In this document: one piece after another, positions 1 to 8,508 of the stretch
Layout: every line of letters begins with the position of its first letter
Numbering within the stretch: position 1 is the stretch's first letter
Assembly (NCBI RefSeq): GCF_040215725.1
Contig: NZ_CP157968.1
Location: forward strand, 124,001-188,000
Direction of reading: 5' to 3'
Source: Rhizobium sp. ZPR4
Lineage (GTDB): Bacteria > Pseudomonadota > Alphaproteobacteria > Rhizobiales > Rhizobiaceae
DNA: 64,000 nucleotides
The notes under the pieces: generated by a model
Seen by the model: the letters and a program-made list of their open reading frames with translations, nothing else
Told to the model about the DNA's origin: nothing
Databases searched by the model: none
Made by a program: the position numbers and the translations under genes

Positions 1-144
1 AGAAGCAACTCTTCAGCATGCCGTCGATGGCACCGCTCAATAAGAAGCGGGTCATCGGCGGCATGAATTTTATTCGGCGAACGGTAAGCATGCCTCCTTC
101 ATGTCGCACGCCGTCCAGCTAAGATTTGAAGAAAGCGAGACACC

Positions 145-582
145 ATGAAGGTCAGGCAGCATCTCTGGTTTCGGCATGACATGGAAAAAGCGATCGAACT
201 CTATACGACGCTCATCCCTGGTTCGGCATCCGGATGGATCTCGAACATACTAACCGACCAACCGAATGGGCCGGCGGGCAGCGTAAAGTTTGCTGGCTTC
301 AAACTCGGAAACCGCTCCTATATGGGATTCGAGGCCGGACCATTCGATCGCTTGGAGCATAGTTCTTCCATCACCATCGAGTGTGCAACGGAAGACGAGG
401 CGAACCGTTTGCGTCATGCACTGGGAAAGGATTGCCCGGATGATCGCGGCGGAGTGAGAGATCCTTGGGGCATATATTGGCAATTCCGGGTCAAGTCACG
501 GAATACCGACGTCGGAACATCTGCCAAATCTCAATCTGAACGCGGCGTCGTTGCCGCAAAATCGCAACCCGCCGCAGCCTGA
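145..582 (+). CDS. VOC/PhnB-like family protein
   Basis: A 145-residue protein resembling the PhnB-like branch of the vicinal oxygen chelate fold. The N-terminus (MKVRQHLWFRHDMEKAIELY) matches the usual opening strand and helix in which a paired subunit binds substrate. The end of the core reads RDPWGIYWQF, the family's typical 'D-P-[WF]-G-x-x-W' closing strand. The last 25 residues are a low-complexity tail. The start ATG follows GAAAGCGAGA. It is a single gene with no clear operon partner. Enzymatic function cannot be assigned; members range from metal-binding resistance proteins to uncharacterised proteins. Confidence 0.75.
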   Translation: MKVRQHLWFRHDMEKAIELYTTLIPGSASGWISNILTDQPNGPAGSVKFAGFKLGNRSYMGFEAGPFDRLEHSSSITIECATEDEANRLRHALGKDCPDDRGGVRDPWGIYWQFRVKSRNTDVGTSAKSQSERGVVAAKSQPAAA

Positions 583-723
583 AAGGGCGAGCGGCGCCGG
601 ATCATCATAAAGTCTGACAGTAGCGGCAAACGCGTCCCTTTCAGCCAGTCGAAAGCATGCGCTGCCGTGATGCAGGCGGAGGCCGAACCACACTCGGCTT
701 CCGCTTATGCGCCATTTTGAGCG

Positions 724-1110
724 TCAGCCGATAACCGGGCAGCCGCGTCGATTGCCGAAGACCATGCGGTCGGGGCCGCCATCGTTCCAGCCGCGAACGA
801 CGATGCGCCGTCCGTTGCTGTCGATCGAATCGATGCGACGGAAGCCTTCCGCCCGTGCGGCGCGCATGAGATCGCGTCTGTCGCAGCCCCGATCACGATC
901 ACGATCCCAGCCTCTGTCACGGTCCCAGCCACGCGGCGGACCTCTCCAGTCCCGACCCTGGTCACGCTGCCAGGGTGGCGGTGCATCACCATCATCGCCG
1001 CCGTAATACTGCGCCGAAGCGACAGACGTCATCAGTTGCAACGCGGCCAATCCGACTACGGCAACACGCGAAATCCGTACCAAACCTTGAAGCATTTCCC
1101 TTACCCCCAT
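724..1110 (-). CDS. Secreted Arg/Asp/Trp-rich protein of unknown function
   Basis: About 128 residues. A signal peptide (hydrophobic stretch VAVVGLAALQLMTSVASA, probable cleavage before QYYGG) is followed by a repetitive linker rich in RD, DRD and RGW motifs. A compact C-terminal part, roughly the last 55 residues, begins at the CDRRDLMRAAR segment and has two cysteines. The start is taken at 1110, preceded by AGGACAGGAA. An ATG at 1095 preceded by GGGGGTAAGGGAA is also possible. The C-terminal part looks like a small periplasmic domain seen in rhizobial secreted proteins. I cannot name a function. Confidence 0.6.
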   Translation of the reverse strand: MGVREMLQGLVRISRVAVVGLAALQLMTSVASAQYYGGDDGDAPPPWQRDQGRDWRGPPRGWDRDRGWDRDRDRGCDRRDLMRAARAEGFRRIDSIDSNGRRIVVRGWNDGGPDRMVFGNRRGCPVIG

Positions 1111-1230
1111 TTCCTGTCCTGTAGACGAGGATAGAGATACGCCGATTCGCATGAACTCTGCCTGAACGCGGCCGGAGCCAGATTGAGCGCCGCGCTGCGG
1201 CAAGATCGCAGCGCTTCTGCACGACATGCC

Positions 1231-1845
1231 TCAGCTGAAGGGAAAGGCACGAAACTCATCACTCTCCTCGGCGCGGGCCGACAGCGCATGAAGGCGCGGA
1301 CAAGCCCTGACATCGAGGGCATCGGGTAGCATCTCGCGCGTGAAGCGAAGCGCGACGGCACTGGTGATATCCGCCTGGAGCGGCCGTGTACCGAAAAGCC
1401 AGGAATCGGCCTGCGGCATCTCCACCTCCAGCAGGCGATATGCCGCGGCAAGCTGGCTATGAACCCGATCGAGCCAAGGCTGATGCTGCTTTTCCATGGG
1501 GCGCAGATTATGCTCATAGACGATCTGAACCGTCTTTTCACACGCCGCCAGTGCAAGACCGATGATCCGCAGAGACCGAGCATGAGCCCGCGGATCGAGG
1601 GGCATGAGGCTATGTCCGGGCACAGCAATGCGTTCGGCATGCTCAAGCATAAGGCTCGAATCCATCAAGACGATTCCATCATCGGTGACGAGTGACGGGG
1701 CTTTCACGACGGGATTGATATCAGCAAAAGCATCGAAGGCGCTGAAAACAGAAAGCGGCTCATGCACGAATGCTATATCGAGCGCGCGTAGCGAGATCGC
1801 CACGCGCCTGACAAAAGGCGAATCCAGCATTCCGATCAGTCTCAT
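1231..1845 (-). CDS. Glutathione S-transferase
   Basis: A 204-residue cytosolic GST. The N-terminal thioredoxin-like domain starts MRLIGMLDSPFVRRVAIS, with the SPFVRRV segment at the position of the catalytic Ser/Cys helix. The GSH-binding segment around 'VKAPSLVTDDGIVLMDSSLML' has the conserved cis-Pro and D-S. The rest is an all-helical C-terminal domain. Frames continue upstream through two GTG codons. ATG 1845 was chosen because it starts at the conserved beta strand. Substrate is unknown. It is transcribed divergently from the AraC-type regulator at 1914, so the two may share a control region. Confidence 0.85.
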   Translation of the reverse strand: MRLIGMLDSPFVRRVAISLRALDIAFVHEPLSVFSAFDAFADINPVVKAPSLVTDDGIVLMDSSLMLEHAERIAVPGHSLMPLDPRAHARSLRIIGLALAACEKTVQIVYEHNLRPMEKQHQPWLDRVHSQLAAAYRLLEVEMPQADSWLFGTRPLQADITSAVALRFTREMLPDALDVRACPRLHALSARAEESDEFRAFPFS

Positions 1846-1913
1846 CTCCACCACCGTCTCTTTCTTTGTACAGGCGCATGAAGCGCGCCGCGATCCGATG
1901 AGGAATAGTAGTC

Positions 1914-2957
1914 GTGGGCGAACGGCTGTTGCCAGTGGCCGAAAAAGCCATTACCGCAAGGATCATGCCAAAGAATGCCAATCCGCTTGTCGTCATCGCC
2001 GCCTATGACCAGCTCTGCACGTTCGAATTCGGATGCGCCTTCGAAGTGTTCGGATTGTCGCGGCCGGAAATGGGTTCGGGCTGGTATCGCTGCATGACCG
2101 CGGCAGTGGAACCCGGACCCATTCGGGGCGCCGGCGGCCTTACGGTCAATTCTGACGGCGGCCTTGAGCTGTTCGATCAGGCCGATACGATCGTCATACC
2201 GGGTTGGCGCGGGCCGGATGCCACTGCTCCCGAGCCGCTTCTAAAAGCACTGCGGAAAGCTCACGCCAACGGGAGCAGGCTGGTGTCGATCTGCGGAGGC
2301 GCCTTTGTGCTGGCTCAAACCGGCCTGCTGTCGGGCAGACGCGCCACCACCCACTGGCATCATGCCGGGAACCTTGCTGCCGCCTATCCGGAAATCGATG
2401 TCGAGCCGCATTCCCTCTATGTCGACGAAGGCGACATATTGACATCGGCCGGCAGCGCTGCCGGGCTCGACCTTTGCATTCATGTCGTGCGCAAGGATTT
2501 TGGCGCCAAGGCAGCCAACAGCGTGGCCCGGCGCCTAGTCGCCGCCGCCCATCGCGAAGGCGGTCAAATGCAGTTCATCGAGCGGCCTGTCGCAGGGCGT
2601 GGTGCCACGCGGCTCTCTACGCTGCTGGATGTGATCCGGGGAGATCTCGCACAACAATGGAGCGTCCAGCGCATGGCGGAAGAAGCCTGCGTAAGCGTGC
2701 GAAGCCTGCATCGCCACATTCACGAAGCGATGGGGATCGCACCGGGGGAATGGCTTCAGAACGAACGTCTCGCCCGAGCGCGCGAACTTTTGGAAGAAAC
2801 AAGCCTTCCCATTTCGGTCATCGCGATGCATGTCGGTCTGGGAAGCGCCGCAAACTTTCGTCATCATTTTCGCGCAAGCGTCGGATTGTCACCGACGGCC
2901 TATCGATCACGATTCCGCAGCATCGGTGGCGATCAAGAACCCCGTGCGTTCGCCTGA
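1914..2957 (+). CDS. GlxA-type transcriptional regulator (DJ-1/PfpI domain + AraC HTH)
   Basis: 347 residues. The N-terminal half is a GATase1-like DJ-1/PfpI domain (about residues 24-190) with a nucleophile-elbow cysteine in SICGGAF (Cys127). The C-terminal AraC double helix-turn-helix (about 235-330) contains the typical second-helix region ending 'GLSPTAYRSRF'. This architecture is that of GlxA/FtrA-like regulators, which sense small metabolites rather than acting as amidases. The GTG start follows GATGAGGAATAG. ATG 1965 is an alternative but has its Shine-Dalgarno too close. It is divergent from the GST gene, which may be a target; this is inference. Confidence 0.9.
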   Translation: MGERLLPVAEKAITARIMPKNANPLVVIAAYDQLCTFEFGCAFEVFGLSRPEMGSGWYRCMTAAVEPGPIRGAGGLTVNSDGGLELFDQADTIVIPGWRGPDATAPEPLLKALRKAHANGSRLVSICGGAFVLAQTGLLSGRRATTHWHHAGNLAAAYPEIDVEPHSLYVDEGDILTSAGSAAGLDLCIHVVRKDFGAKAANSVARRLVAAAHREGGQMQFIERPVAGRGATRLSTLLDVIRGDLAQQWSVQRMAEEACVSVRSLHRHIHEAMGIAPGEWLQNERLARARELLEETSLPISVIAMHVGLGSAANFRHHFRASVGLSPTAYRSRFRSIGGDQEPRAFA

Positions 2958-2963
2958 ACGAAT

Positions 2964-3389
2964 CTATCGTGATTTGGAACCTTTGGAGATGTAAGTTCTG
3001 CCCCCGGCTGCGCGGCGAGGACGCGGCATCGCCTGCGAGAGCCGGCCTCCGCCGTGCCAGTCTGTGATTGCCGAATGGACGGATTGGGATAGGAGCATCG
3101 CCCCCGCCAGACAATAGAGCAGCACGATGATGGCTGCCTCGACGATCAGAGGCAAAAATGCAAAGCGAGCGCCTGAGCTTTCTTCCTCTTCAGGAAGCAG
3201 ATCGGGCAAGCCGAGGATCATCGCCATCACCGGCGAGGCAAGGATAGCGACGAAAGCGACACCATGAATCCAGAGGCGAAACCGAGGTAATTTCCCCGCC
3301 ACCCAAAAGGCCAGAAGCGGAGCGCCTATATTGCAGATCAAGCCAAGTGAAACAGCGATCTCTGTCGGCAGGATCGAATCGTCGTGCAT
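2964..3389 (-). CDS. Small integral membrane protein, unknown function
   Basis: 141 residues with three to four predicted transmembrane segments (ISLGLICNIGAPLLAFWVAG-type, HGVAFVAILASPVMAMILGL, LPLIVEAAIIVLLYCLAGAM). A cytoplasmic Arg-rich tail follows. An acidic patch (LPEEEESSGARF) lies between helices two and three. Start ATG 3389 is preceded by GATTGGGAATTC; the upstream TTG is less likely. Its stop lies 6 bp from the end of the convergent AraC-type gene. I recognise no family motif. Confidence 0.6.
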   Translation of the reverse strand: MHDDSILPTEIAVSLGLICNIGAPLLAFWVAGKLPRFRLWIHGVAFVAILASPVMAMILGLPDLLPEEEESSGARFAFLPLIVEAAIIVLLYCLAGAMLLSQSVHSAITDWHGGGRLSQAMPRPRRAAGGRTYISKGSKSR

Positions 3390-3506
3390 GAATTCCCAAT
3401 CCCTCAATGCTACTCAGATTAGTACCACGCACCCTAAAAGACAACTTGATCGTCTGTGCTGCCACCCCACAGACACGGGATTTTCACTGCCGCAAATGGT
3501 CGGAAA

Positions 3507-4331
3507 TCATTGCCACCACGGCTCGCGGCGATGCCATTTGAGATCGCGCCGGCGGCTCCTTCCGGCAGCCTTCCTATCGCCTTTCAGATGATCCAGATAA
3601 GCGCCCAAGACGCTGTTGATGAAGACATGGGTTTTCGTCAGACGCGAGCCGAGCCGCCTGAATCTGGCTTCCTTGTCTCGCTCCATCTGCTGGAGCACTT
3701 TCCAGAAAACGAAGCTGTCATGACTTTCCTTCATCGTCAGGAAATAGCCGGAGGAATAAGCCCCTTCGAAACGGTCGATAAAGGTCAATATCGCGGGATG
3801 ACGCAGGTTGTACCCCACCCATCCGCACTCAGGATAGATTCTCCTGTTCAGATAGGTGGCAAGCTGATTTCCACGCGGCGCGATCCTGTCGAGAAAACTC
3901 TTCGGAATGGCTCTATGGGTCACAGTATCCGCATCGAGCCATATCAGCTGGTCGACCATGTTGTGATAGCGTCTGACGGCATCGGCAACAGCAAAGACCT
4001 TGTTGGAAAAGCGCACGGCGTCCCAGCGAAAATCACGCACCAATCCATTGCGTGACGGAATACATCCATTTGCCTGCGGATTGTCACCATGGGCCTCGCG
4101 AAAGTCGCGCAGTCGAGACAGAGCCTTGCAATGGTCGAACACCAGAAGACGGCGGTCCTTCTCCTCGATTTCGACATCCTCGGCATAGACGACCAGAGAA
4201 ACATCTTTCGGCCAGCAAGCAAGGAAGGTCTCGATGCATTTCTTTCCGTAGTCGCGATAACCTTTTTCATTGAAGGTGGTGACAACGATATGGCTCAACT
4301 CTTCCCGTCGCCACGGATTGGTAAGGAACAT
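3507..4331 (-). CDS. Glycosyltransferase-like protein (GT-A type, DxD motif)
   Basis: 274 residues. It opens with an HIVVTTFNEKGYRDYGKKCI strand typical of nucleotide-sugar-dependent transferases. In mid-protein it has LIWLDADTVTHRAIP, a DAD motif of the kind that coordinates metal and UDP in GT-A folds. Following segments (YPECGWVGYNLRHPAI, KESHDSFVFW) resemble the acceptor half of capsule/LPS-associated transferases. The tail is basic. There is no signal peptide. The neighbours are unrelated genes, so substrate cannot be inferred. It could equally be a 'hypothetical' relative that has lost activity, but the DxD is intact. Confidence 0.6.
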   Translation of the reverse strand: MFLTNPWRREELSHIVVTTFNEKGYRDYGKKCIETFLACWPKDVSLVVYAEDVEIEEKDRRLLVFDHCKALSRLRDFREAHGDNPQANGCIPSRNGLVRDFRWDAVRFSNKVFAVADAVRRYHNMVDQLIWLDADTVTHRAIPKSFLDRIAPRGNQLATYLNRRIYPECGWVGYNLRHPAILTFIDRFEGAYSSGYFLTMKESHDSFVFWKVLQQMERDKEARFRRLGSRLTKTHVFINSVLGAYLDHLKGDRKAAGRSRRRDLKWHRREPWWQ

Positions 4332-4541
4332 CGATAATCGGACTCCGCGATAAGAAAACTGTCGGCCGGTCTATCCGATCGTTTTGCTCTGCCGGTTTCC
4401 GAATGTTTCCAGACCGTGAATTTTTCGGGAAATCTTATTGCCAAGCTTAGGCTTACAGTTGTCCGACGCCATCATGCAGACATCGAGGCCCAACTGACCA
4501 AGGCTGAAATGCCGTCAAATTCATCGCCGGCAATCGCCGGT

Positions 4542-4955
4542 CTATTTGATGGTGAAATCGGTCGTTTCCATCACTTTGCCGTTGACGGAAAAAACGATCT
4601 CGTAGCTCCCGACGGGCCAACCATTGTTCGGTTTCGTCATCGCGGATTTTACGCTGTTGATCATATATCCAATATGCAGATCGACACTGTCGATCTTGTA
4701 ATTCGGCGGCGCCGCTCCGCCGGTGTCGACGGCAATCCATGCGATATTGACATCACTCCACAACGGTACGTCCTTCGTAAGGTGAGCTGAAACAAAGATC
4801 TTCGGCGTATCGGGAGCAAAGCTGTTTTGCGCAACATCCGAACCCTCCTTGGTCGAAACGACGATATCTTTGAAGCCGGCAGCCCATACACCCGAGGAAA
4901 TCGCGGATATGGCACTGACGGCACAAGCGAAAATCACAGCCTGGGGGAATCGCAT
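4542..4955 (-). CDS. Secreted hypothetical protein
   Basis: 137 residues beginning MRFPQAVIFACAVSAISAIS, a signal peptide ending near GVWA-AGF. The mature part is beta-rich (segments KIFVSAHLTKDVPLWSDVNI, YEIVFSVNGKVMETTDFTIK) and contains no cysteines. That is consistent with a small immunoglobulin-like or carbohydrate-binding beta sandwich in the periplasm. The frame is open further upstream to 5012, but start 4955 places the signal peptide correctly. Family not recognised. Confidence 0.6.
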   Translation of the reverse strand: MRFPQAVIFACAVSAISAISSGVWAAGFKDIVVSTKEGSDVAQNSFAPDTPKIFVSAHLTKDVPLWSDVNIAWIAVDTGGAAPPNYKIDSVDLHIGYMINSVKSAMTKPNNGWPVGSYEIVFSVNGKVMETTDFTIK

Positions 4956-5130
4956 TCTCGAAAATCCTTTGCTTGAGAAGGGCACATCGTGCCGAACGAA
5001 AGAGACGGTCACAGCGGGCCGCTGTTTCCGAGTTCAAGCAATCAACGAAAGGGATATTGGCCTCCACCGCGCGCTGGCAAGGTTTGGACTTTCATCGCGC
5101 CGTCGGAAGAGAGGAATTATGATAGAGATA

Positions 5131-6153
5131 TCAAGAAGCGCCGCCAGCCACCTCATAGCCATCAATTCCCACGATTGTCGGCTTGAACGCTATGGTTTTC
5201 CGCATCGCATCCCGGTTGGTCACGACCGCATCGCGCACCAATTGCGCCGCAACCTCACCGATGGCGCGCCTGGGCGAGCGCGACGTTGCGATCGGCGCGG
5301 GCAACGAGCTGACCAGATCCAGTCCGTTGAAGCCGGCAATCAGGATCTTCTCAGGAACTGCAACGCCCAATTCCATGCAGGAAAATAGCCCGCCACTCGC
5401 CATGTCGTCATTGGAGTAATAGATGCAATCGAGATCCGGCACCGTCGCGAGCATGGCCATCGTCAGCTGTTTTCCAAGCGCAATCGAGGAAAAGGCATCA
5501 TCGATCCGCTGCTCGGCAAACCCCAGACCATGGGCATGCAGGACGCGTTCGAAGCCGGCCTTGCGCTTGCCCGCGCGCAGATCCTGCGCCAAAGCACTGC
5601 CGACATAGCCGAACCGCCTTCGCCCAGCCGCAATTAGCGCTTCGGCCATATCCTCTCCCGCCGCACCATGGGACAATCCGACATTGAAATCGATCGGCGT
5701 GCCGTCGAGATCCATGAGCTGGATGACCGGAATATTGGCGTGGCGGAGCAGCTCCACCGTCTCTTCCGGCTGATCGAGCCCGGTGACGATGATGGCGCAG
5801 GGCTGCCAGGAGAGCATGTCACGGATGATCTCGCGCTCCTTGGCGACATCATAATCGGATATGCCAAAGACGGCCTGCATGCCGGAACCGTCAAGTCCGG
5901 CGGAAATGCCGGCAAGCACTTCCGGAAAGACGATGTTCGACATGCTGGGAACGACGACAGCGACCAGGTTGGTACGCTGCGAGGACAAGGAGAGCGCCAG
6001 CCTGTTGCCGACATAGTTCATCCGCGTCGCCGCCTCGATCACCCTGTCGCGCGTCTCGCTGGAGACGTCGGCAACGCCACGCAGGGCGCGCGATGCCGTC
6101 ATCTTGCTGACGCCCGCTTCGATCGCGACTTCTTCCAGAGTGGGTTTGCGCAT
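5131..6153 (-). CDS. LacI-family transcriptional regulator of the acid-sugar operon
   Basis: 340 residues, the usual LacI length. The N-terminal HTH is KPTLEEVAIEAGVSKMTASR and the hinge helix lies near RMNYVGNRLA. A periplasmic-binding-protein-like sensor domain follows (from about residue 60). Start ATG 6153 places the HTH at residue 3; the frame continues to 6192 but adds unrelated sequence. It is divergent from the LtnD-OtnK-OtnC operon. A perfect 36-bp palindrome in the intergenic region is its obvious operator. By analogy it should repress in the absence of a C4 sugar acid or an intermediate. Confidence 0.93.
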   Translation of the reverse strand: MRKPTLEEVAIEAGVSKMTASRALRGVADVSSETRDRVIEAATRMNYVGNRLALSLSSQRTNLVAVVVPSMSNIVFPEVLAGISAGLDGSGMQAVFGISDYDVAKEREIIRDMLSWQPCAIIVTGLDQPEETVELLRHANIPVIQLMDLDGTPIDFNVGLSHGAAGEDMAEALIAAGRRRFGYVGSALAQDLRAGKRKAGFERVLHAHGLGFAEQRIDDAFSSIALGKQLTMAMLATVPDLDCIYYSNDDMASGGLFSCMELGVAVPEKILIAGFNGLDLVSSLPAPIATSRSPRRAIGEVAAQLVRDAVVTNRDAMRKTIAFKPTIVGIDGYEVAGGAS

Positions 6154-6242
6154 CCCCAAGCAACCCTCGATGAACCATGGCGGCTGGCACATTGCCGCTG
6201 TTCTTCATAGAATGTTTCCTTGAAAAGGCAAACATCCACCTC

Positions 6243-6273
6243 TTGACAATTACCGGGAAAATGAGGCTATGTT
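6243..6273 (+). promoter_or_regulatory. Candidate promoter of the acid-sugar operon
   Basis: A consensus -35 hexamer TTGACA (6243-6248) is followed, after a long 19-bp spacer, by TATGTT (6268-6273) as the best -10. The -10 overlaps the left end of the 36-bp palindrome at 6265-6300. A LacI-type protein bound there would block polymerase. The start site is inferred only. Confidence 0.5.
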
Positions 6274-6300
6274 ACCGATACCGGTATCGGTAACATAGCC
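6265..6300. promoter_or_regulatory. Perfect 36-bp palindromic operator
   Basis: GGCTATGTTACCGATACC is followed directly by its exact reverse complement (centre between 6282 and 6283). The inner ATGTTACCGATACC half and the central CG step are typical of LacI/GntR-type operators. The symmetry of all 36 bases is more than one LacI dimer contacts, so it may hold a second overlapping site or be selected as a hairpin in the 5' leader. It lies between the divergent LacI gene (start 6153) and the operon start (6322). Confidence 0.85.
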
Positions 6301-6321
6301 AAAAATCACAGAGGTAACGCC

Positions 6322-7230
6322 GTGCAGAACACGAAGAAGGCCGCCGTCATCGGTCTGGGGTCCATGGGTTGGGGCGCTGCCCTATCCCTTCTGAAAGCGG
6401 ATTTTGCCGTCTGCGGCTGCGATGTTCGCAGCGAGGTCCTCGCCCGCTTCGCCGAAAGCGGCGGCACGCCCTGCACGACGCCGGCATCCGCCGCCAAGGA
6501 CGCTGACGTGATCCTTGTCTATGTCGTCAACAGCAAACAGGTCGAAGACGTGCTTTTCGGGCAGAACGGTGCGCTAGAAACCGCTCGTCCCGCGACCACA
6601 TTCCTGCTCTGCACAACCATGGCGCCGAGTGCGACGACAGCCATTGCCGAAAGGCTTGAGGCAGCAGGCATGTTCGTCATCGATGCCCCCGTTTCCGGCG
6701 GCCATGTCCGCGCGCTTGCGGGCGAGATCACCGTCATGGCATCCGGCATGCCCGAAGCCTTCGATAAGGCATCGGCGGTGCTCGACGCCATCTCGGCCAA
6801 GGTATTCCGGCTGGGGGATCGCCCCGGCGCCGGCTCGCAAGTCAAGATGATCAACCAGCTGCTGGCCGGCGTGCACATCGCCGCAACGGCCGAGGCCATG
6901 ACGCTTGCCGCCAAGGCCGGGATCGATCTGAAAACGCTCTATGACGTGATCTGCGTATCCGCCGGCTCGTCCTGGATGTTCGAGAATCGCGGCGAGCACA
7001 TCGTATCCGGCGATTATACGCCGCGTTCGGCGGTCAACATCTTCGTCAAGGACCTTGGCATCGTGACCTCGGAGGCCGGCAGAGCCGGAGCCGTTACCCC
7101 CCTCGCCGCAACAGCGCTCGAGCTCTTCGGTGAAGCATCGCAAGCGGGTCTCGGTCTTGAAGACGACGCCGCCGTTGCAAAGATTCTGGCCGCCAAGAGC
7201 GGCGCCAGCCTGCCGGGTGTGAAGGACTAG
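6322..7230 (+). CDS. ltnD: L-threonate dehydrogenase-like beta-hydroxyacid dehydrogenase
   Basis: 302 residues of the 3-hydroxyisobutyrate dehydrogenase superfamily. The N-terminal Rossmann fold has GLGSMGWGAA. The substrate-binding signature is DAPVSGGHVRA, and the catalytic-Lys region is GSQVKMINQLLAG. In the characterised pathway LtnD oxidises L-threonate to 2-dehydro-L-erythronate with NAD+. Assignment rests on direct linkage to OtnK, OtnC and OtnI homologues. The start is GTG with AGAGGT upstream. It is the first gene of the operon, with 3 bp to the next. A different 2-hydroxy acid substrate is possible. Confidence 0.85.
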   Translation: MQNTKKAAVIGLGSMGWGAALSLLKADFAVCGCDVRSEVLARFAESGGTPCTTPASAAKDADVILVYVVNSKQVEDVLFGQNGALETARPATTFLLCTTMAPSATTAIAERLEAAGMFVIDAPVSGGHVRALAGEITVMASGMPEAFDKASAVLDAISAKVFRLGDRPGAGSQVKMINQLLAGVHIAATAEAMTLAAKAGIDLKTLYDVICVSAGSSWMFENRGEHIVSGDYTPRSAVNIFVKDLGIVTSEAGRAGAVTPLAATALELFGEASQAGLGLEDDAAVAKILAAKSGASLPGVKD

Positions 7231-7233
7231 ACA

Positions 7234-8508
7234 ATGGCACTTCTGCTTGGCTGCATCGCGGATGACTTTACCGGGGCGACCGATCTTGCCGCGCTGCTCG
7301 CGCGCAGCGGATTGCCCGTTTCGTTGCGGATCGGCATACCGCAGGAAAAACGCGATCGAAGCGAAACGGCGGCCTTCGAGGTCATCGCCCTCAAATGCCG
7401 GACGTCGCCGGTCGATATCGCCGTCAAACAAGCCCGGCAAGCGCTTGACTGGCTGAAAGAAGCCGGTGCGAACCGCTTCTTCTGGAAGTACTGCTCGACA
7501 TTCGACAGCACGGCCGAAGGCAATATCGGTCCGATCGCGGATATGCTGATCGCCGAGACCGGTGCGACCCAGACGATTTATTGCCCAGCCTTTCCGGAAA
7601 ACGGCCGCAGCGTCTTCATGGGTCATCTCTTCGTCGGCGAGCACCTTCTGTCGGAAAGCCCGATGAAGGACCATCCGCTGACGCCGATGCGCGATTCCAG
7701 CCTTGCGCGGCTCTTGACGCCGCAGGTGGCCGGCACAGTCGGCCTTGCCAACCGCAACGTCGTCTCAAAGGGTGCGGCAGCGCTGAAAGCACGGCTGGAG
7801 CAATTAGGCAGCGAGGGCATCCGGCATGTGATCGTCGATGCCGTTTGTGACGATGATCTCCGTACAATCGCCGCGGCATCCTTTGATATGCCGCTGCTGA
7901 CGGGCGGCAGCGCGATTGCCGGCCAGCTTCCGCGATTCTACATGGAGCAGGGTCTCGTCAGCCTCTCCGAACATCGACAGGCACTGCCAAAGGTCGCCGG
8001 CGGCTCGATCGTCCTATCCGGCAGCTGCTCTGCCATGACACGTCGGCAGGTTGCCAATTATGCCGACGAAGTCGTCAGCCTGCGGCTCGATCCGATCACG
8101 CTTGCACAGGAAGGCCCCGACACTGCACTGGAGTGGCTGCGTCGGCAATCTCCCGACGCGCCAAAGCTCATCTATGCCACCGCCGAGCCCGACGAAGTAC
8201 GGCAAGCTCAGGAGCAACTGGGTAGGGACAAGGCTGGGCAGGTCGTCGAGGACGCCTTGTCCGAGATTGCCCGCGCCGCCTTCGATCGCGGCACGCGCCG
8301 TTTCGTCGTTGCCGGTGGAGAAACTTCCGGTGCGATTACACAGGCGCTCGGCGTAACACATCTGGCGATCGGCCCGGAGATAGCGCCTGGCGTTCCCTGG
8401 ACATTTGCGACGGTGGACGGAGAACAAATTGCACTCGCCCTGAAATCAGGCAACTTCGGCGGCGAAGGCTTCTTTACTGATGCCTTTGATCGATTGGAGG
8501 CCGCATGA
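7234..8508 (+). CDS. otnK: 3-oxo-tetronate kinase (DUF1537 four-carbon acid sugar kinase)
   Basis: 424 residues. The N-terminal substrate domain opens with GCIADDFTGATDLAALLARS, the DUF1537 signature in which the DDFTGA loop binds the acid sugar. The C-terminal nucleotide-binding domain includes VVAGGETSGAI and the GPEIAPGVPW segment. The family phosphorylates 3-dehydrotetronate at O4, feeding the decarboxylase OtnC. The stop overlaps the start of the next gene (ATGA, 8505-8508), indicating translational coupling. Length matches the OtnK family. Confidence 0.92.
   Translation: MALLLGCIADDFTGATDLAALLARSGLPVSLRIGIPQEKRDRSETAAFEVIALKCRTSPVDIAVKQARQALDWLKEAGANRFFWKYCSTFDSTAEGNIGPIADMLIAETGATQTIYCPAFPENGRSVFMGHLFVGEHLLSESPMKDHPLTPMRDSSLARLLTPQVAGTVGLANRNVVSKGAAALKARLEQLGSEGIRHVIVDAVCDDDLRTIAAASFDMPLLTGGSAIAGQLPRFYMEQGLVSLSEHRQALPKVAGGSIVLSGSCSAMTRRQVANYADEVVSLRLDPITLAQEGPDTALEWLRRQSPDAPKLIYATAEPDEVRQAQEQLGRDKAGQVVEDALSEIARAAFDRGTRRFVVAGGETSGAITQALGVTHLAIGPEIAPGVPWTFATVDGEQIALALKSGNFGGEGFFTDAFDRLEAA

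Noticed and set aside
1..122. Possible C-terminus of an upstream gene (frame ending at 122)
   Set aside because: About 39 codons open to the left edge with no recognisable motif; another frame also ends at 43, so no choice can be supported.
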